Origin: a bacterium UBP10_UBA1149
GTDB lineage: Bacteria > Desulfobacterota > Binatia > UBA1149
Assembly: GCA_002311335.1 (NCBI GenBank)
Contig: DBZX01000078.1
Span: 30,370-37,234, forward strand
Direction of reading: 5' to 3'
Length of the DNA stretch: 6,865 nt
Positions 6,003 through 6,865 of the stretch are shown in pieces. The notes under the pieces are model-generated. The model was given only the letters and a program-made list of their open reading frames with translations. It was not told the origin of the DNA and made no database searches. Numbering within the stretch: position 1 is the first letter of the stretch; each line of letters starts with the position of its first letter. The translations under genes and the position numbers were made by a program.

Positions 6003-6765
6003 CGGTCCCCGCTCCACGCGGGAAATCTACGACAGCGCTTCGCCCAAATGGGCGCGCAACGAGAAGCTGTTGCTCAGCGACTTCACGGCGCGCCCATACG
6101 TGCTGGAGCAACTTGAGCCGCTCTCGGATCGACGCGTTCTCGACCTGGGGTGCGGTGAAGGCTTCGTTGCACGGCAGATCAAGGCGGCGGGTGCCGCGTC
6201 TGTTCTCGGAATCGATCTGTCCGAGGGAATGATCGATGAGGCTCGCGCCGAAGAGAAGAGGAATCCGCAGGGCATCGAGTATCGACAGGGCGATGCTACG
6301 GATCTGCAGGGCCTCTCCGAAGCGGCCTTTGACCGCGTCGCCGCCGTTTTTCTCTTCAACTACGTAGCAAGCGACGTAATGACCGAAGTGATCCGCAGCG
6401 TTCGCTCCTGGCTCGCGCCCGGTGGCCGTTTCGTATTCACCGTTCCCCATCCGAGCCTGCCGTTCATGCGCGGCGAGGAGCCCCCGTTCTTCTTTCGTCG
6501 CGACGGCGCCGGCTACTTCAGTGCAAGGGACAAGACCCTCGAAGGGTCGATCTGGCGGAGGGATGGAGTAACGGTTCCCGTGCGCTGCGTACACAAGCCG
6601 CTGGAGGTCTACTTCGAAGCGCTTGGGAATGCCGGGTGGACTTGCATGCCGAAAGTCATGGAACTGAGGGTTCAGCCGGAACACATAGACCTGGATCGCG
6701 ACTTCTTCGAGCCCCTTCTCGACCAGCCGCTCCACCTGCTTTTTTCGGTCGAGAAACAGGAGTAG
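5995..6765 (+). CDS. Class I SAM-dependent methyltransferase
   Basis: The 256-residue product has a Rossmann-like methyltransferase fold of the Methyltransf_11/25 type and transfers a methyl group from S-adenosylmethionine to an unidentified, probably small-molecule acceptor. Motif I VLDLGCGEG is at 48-56, the acidic ribose-binding residue is D74 (GIDLSEGMI), D100 (GDATDL) lies by the adenine, FDRVAAVFLFNYV (112-124) is motif II, and LAPGGRFVFTVPHPS (140-154) is motif III. The region 155-215, rich in Phe, Arg and Trp, is where such enzymes usually bind their acceptor. A soluble protein with no signal peptide. The ATG overlaps the end of the HDO gene by 8 bases and lacks a clear ribosome site, so translation is probably coupled to it. 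The pairing suggests that both enzymes act on the same compound or pathway; this is inference from context. Confidence 0.92.
   Translation: MTDGPRSTREIYDSASPKWARNEKLLLSDFTARPYVLEQLEPLSDRRVLDLGCGEGFVARQIKAAGAASVLGIDLSEGMIDEARAEEKRNPQGIEYRQGDATDLQGLSEAAFDRVAAVFLFNYVASDVMTEVIRSVRSWLAPGGRFVFTVPHPSLPFMRGEEPPFFFRRDGAGYFSARDKTLEGSIWRRDGVTVPVRCVHKPLEVYFEALGNAGWTCMPKVMELRVQPEHIDLDRDFFEPLLDQPLHLLFSVEKQE
6758..6762 (+). promoter_or_regulatory. Ribosome binding site of the last, partial gene
   Basis: AGGAG at the very end of the methyltransferase gene lies 6 bases before the GTG at 6769. It decides the start of the next gene and argues for a separate protein rather than an extension of the methyltransferase. 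Confidence 0.6.
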
Positions 6766-6768
6766 CCG

Positions 6769-6865
6769 GTGCGGGTCGATAGAAAGAGCTACCCGGTAGC
6801 AACCGAGCCGCTCGACGAACGCCGCTTTGACGTGGATACCCTGCTTCGCGATTCCGGCTGGAAAC
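6769..6865 (+). CDS. Unrecognised protein, 3' partial (first 32 codons)
   Basis: A GTG start 3 bases after the methyltransferase stop opens a frame that runs off the window end. The visible N-terminus is soluble and charged, beginning MRVDRKSYPVATEPLDERR and ending with a Leu-Leu and Gly-Trp-Lys stretch; no signal peptide, membrane segment or motif can be seen. It is in the same frame as the methyltransferase, separated by TAG and one codon. The AGGAG ribosome site and tight spacing make it the third gene of the same operon. Too little is present to name a family. Confidence 0.6.
   Translation, partial: MRVDRKSYPVATEPLDERRFDVDTLLRDSGWK

Noticed and set aside
5788..6735. A 315-codon open frame on the minus strand opposite the methyltransferase
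   Set aside because: It covers a well-supported methyltransferase and has no family motif or ribosome site of its own.
6763..6768. TAG readthrough joining the methyltransferase to the following frame
   Set aside because: The two frames are in phase, but the methyltransferase is already of normal length, and an AGGAG site with a GTG start explains the downstream frame better.

Overview
The window comes from a high-GC Gram-negative bacterium. The ccmABCD heme-handling set (System I cytochrome c maturation), the ABC1-family kinase and the CcmD type would fit an uncultured deltaproteobacterial-type lineage (Desulfobacterota, Myxococcota, Binatota and relatives). That placement is inferred from gene style only; no taxonomic marker is present. 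All genes are on the + strand and no RNA gene, CRISPR array or insertion sequence is visible.

Block 1 (1-4684) is a tightly packed operon of six genes: a CDP-alcohol phosphatidyltransferase-like membrane enzyme cut by the window start, then ccmA, ccmB, ccmC, a 47-residue ccmD, and an ABC1/AarF/UbiB-type atypical kinase. Junctions overlap by 8, 7, 4 and 4 bases, except for a 3-base gap between ccmB and ccmC. ccmA and the kinase appear to begin with TTG codons that overlap the preceding stop codon, which suggests translational coupling. CcmA/CcmB form the ABC ATPase and permease pair and CcmC/CcmD handle heme for cytochrome c assembly. The remaining System I genes (ccmE, F, G, H) are not in the window. 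The kinase suggests a link to respiratory quinone metabolism and the first gene a link to phospholipid synthesis, so the operon is broadly about the energised membrane.

A spacer of 163 bases (4685-4847) has no convincing gene. It carries a nested dyad-symmetric element about 50 bases upstream of the next gene.

Block 2 (4848-6865) is a second operon: an unusual fusion of a cyclic-nucleotide-binding domain to a heme-oxygenase-like diiron oxidase (HDO) domain with an apparently complete metal-ligand set, a class I SAM-dependent methyltransferase overlapping it by 8 bases, and the first 32 codons of an unrecognised gene with a good Shine-Dalgarno sequence. This looks like a small-molecule or tailoring cassette whose oxidase may be controlled by a cyclic nucleotide. 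Its isoleucine codon use differs sharply from block 1 (ATA 1 of 25 against 20 of 44), so the spacer marks a compositional boundary and block 2 may have a different origin.
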